Shown: one piece after another, positions 5,527 through 6,181 of the stretch
Layout of the letters: each line of letters opens with the position of its first letter
Numbering within the stretch: position 1 is the stretch's first letter
Source: Candidatus Solibacter sp.
GTDB taxonomy: Bacteria; Acidobacteriota; Terriglobia; Bryobacterales; Bryobacteraceae
Length of the DNA stretch: 6,181 nt
Direction: 5' to 3'
Assembly (NCBI GenBank): GCA_017883345.1
Contig: JADGNT010000325.1
Span: forward strand, 1 to 6,181
Notes under the pieces: model-generated
The model's input: only the letters and a program-made list of their open reading frames with translations
Database searches by the model: none
What the model was told of the DNA's origin: nothing
Translations under genes and position numbers: made by a program

Positions 5527-6181
5527 ATGGAATCGGGATCCATCCAGGAAGTAACCGAACGGCTGAAATCCTGGTGTATCCGCCACGACCGAGGACTGGC
5601 GCGAGTGGAGTGGGATTCGGCGTACGCACTGCGAGAGGTGGTCGATCGGCTCAAGCGCTCACTCGGCGGGTCGGGCATCTCTCTGGTCGAGATCGAGCTA
5701 CCGCCAAACGAAGCTGCGGAGAAAATAGTTGCGGAACTGATCGAGATGCTTCGGTCTGTGACTGGGTCGGTGGTTTCGATTACCGGCATTGAGTGGGCGT
5801 TCCCGGACCACGGCACCAGGCTGGACACACTAGTCGGGCTCAGTTTTCAGCGAGAGACCCTTGCCTCGCTCCCAGTGCGCCAGATCTGGTGGGTACCCTC
5901 CACTCGGACGGAGCGATTTGTTCTCGGCGTTCCCGATTTGGACTCGTGGTTCCGATTGCGGCTGCATCTCACCGAGGTGCCCCCACGTCCGGCGGATACA
6001 CCTCGGGAAGTTCCGGGCACGGAGCGCAAGACGGTGAGCGTTACGGAGGCACGTTCGATCGCACGTCGCTTTTGGGATAGATTGGAAGGCGCGCGAGCTC
6101 AGAATATTCCAGAGGAGCGGATTTGGGCGGAACTGGCGCGGCCTGCGGTGGATGCTCTGCTATCCGCAGGTCTCGAACTTG
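5527..6181 (+). CDS. STAND-like protein lacking a P-loop, probable repeat-bearing partner (partial)
   Basis: Starts at an ATG directly after the upstream TAA and runs open for 218 codons to the window edge, so the C-terminus is missing. GGCGGA about ten bases upstream could serve as ribosome-binding site. The N-terminal 150 residues alternate helices and strands like an NTPase fold: RGLARVEWD (22-30), ISLVEIEL (51-58) and SVVSITGIEW (81-90) sit where the Walker A strand, a core strand and the Walker B strand would be. There is no GxxxxGK and no acidic Walker B pair. Next come LSFQRETLASLPVRQIWWVP (104-123) and VPDLDSWFRLRL (135-146). They match a pattern I recall from bacterial TPR-containing proteins: an LNxxRE segment, then a hydrophobic strand ending in LP, then APDLWSW. 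Residues 171-218 look like the helical lead-in to TPR-type repeats (IWAELARPAVDALLSAG). I infer an inactivated STAND module that senses or scaffolds for the upstream ATPase. The family is assigned by pattern, not by search. Confidence 0.75.
   Translation, partial: MESGSIQEVTERLKSWCIRHDRGLARVEWDSAYALREVVDRLKRSLGGSGISLVEIELPPNEAAEKIVAELIEMLRSVTGSVVSITGIEWAFPDHGTRLDTLVGLSFQRETLASLPVRQIWWVPSTRTERFVLGVPDLDSWFRLRLHLTEVPPRPADTPREVPGTERKTVSVTEARSIARRFWDRLEGARAQNIPEERIWAELARPAVDALLSAGLEL

Noticed and set aside
5793..6080. Plus-strand frame of 95 codons inside the second conflict-system gene
   Set aside because: It overlaps the coherent frame running from 5527 to the window end, and its Ser/Gly/Arg-rich translation has no domain features.
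1..6181. tRNA, rRNA, CRISPR arrays and Mg2+ riboswitches
   Set aside because: Looked for on both strands by eye. No repeat-spacer pattern, no tRNA-like cloverleaf and no recognisable M-box conserved core was found.

Overview
This is a GC-rich bacterial chromosomal window (roughly 60% G+C by eye) with short intergenic gaps on both strands. No gene here fixes the taxon. The style of the IS4-type transposase relic, the HicA relic and the NTPase pair would suit a soil bacterium such as an Acidobacteriota member, but this is a weak inference from memory of similar proteins.

Left part, all on the minus strand. A complete short-chain dehydrogenase/reductase of the FabG type occupies 1-732. Then comes a gap of about 490 bases (733-1222) holding a broken N-terminal piece of an IS4-family transposase (884-1141) and, just after the next gene's stop codon, a convincing intrinsic terminator (1184-1221). 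Positions 1223-3772 encode a complete MgtA-type magnesium-importing P-type ATPase of 849 residues. Its start is set by an internal Met with a purine-rich ribosome-binding site, not by the longest open frame, which would begin at 3910.

Middle part. The gap 3773-4128 separates divergent transcription units. It holds a dyad in the mgtA leader (3864-3889), the C-terminal two thirds of a HicA-type toxin inactivated by a one-base frameshift (3922-4072), and a second dyad (4096-4114) directly in front of the plus-strand genes.

Right part, plus strand. Two genes abut exactly (stop TAA, then ATG). The first (4129-5526, 465 aa) is a P-loop ATPase with good Walker A and Walker B motifs. The second (5527 to beyond the window edge, 218 codons visible) looks like a STAND-like NTPase fold that has lost its P-loop, probably leading into TPR-type helical repeats outside the window. 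An intact ATPase coupled to an ATPase-dead, repeat-bearing partner, next to toxin and transposon debris, resembles a two-component NTP-dependent conflict (defence) system. This is the most interesting part of the window. The functional assignment is inference.
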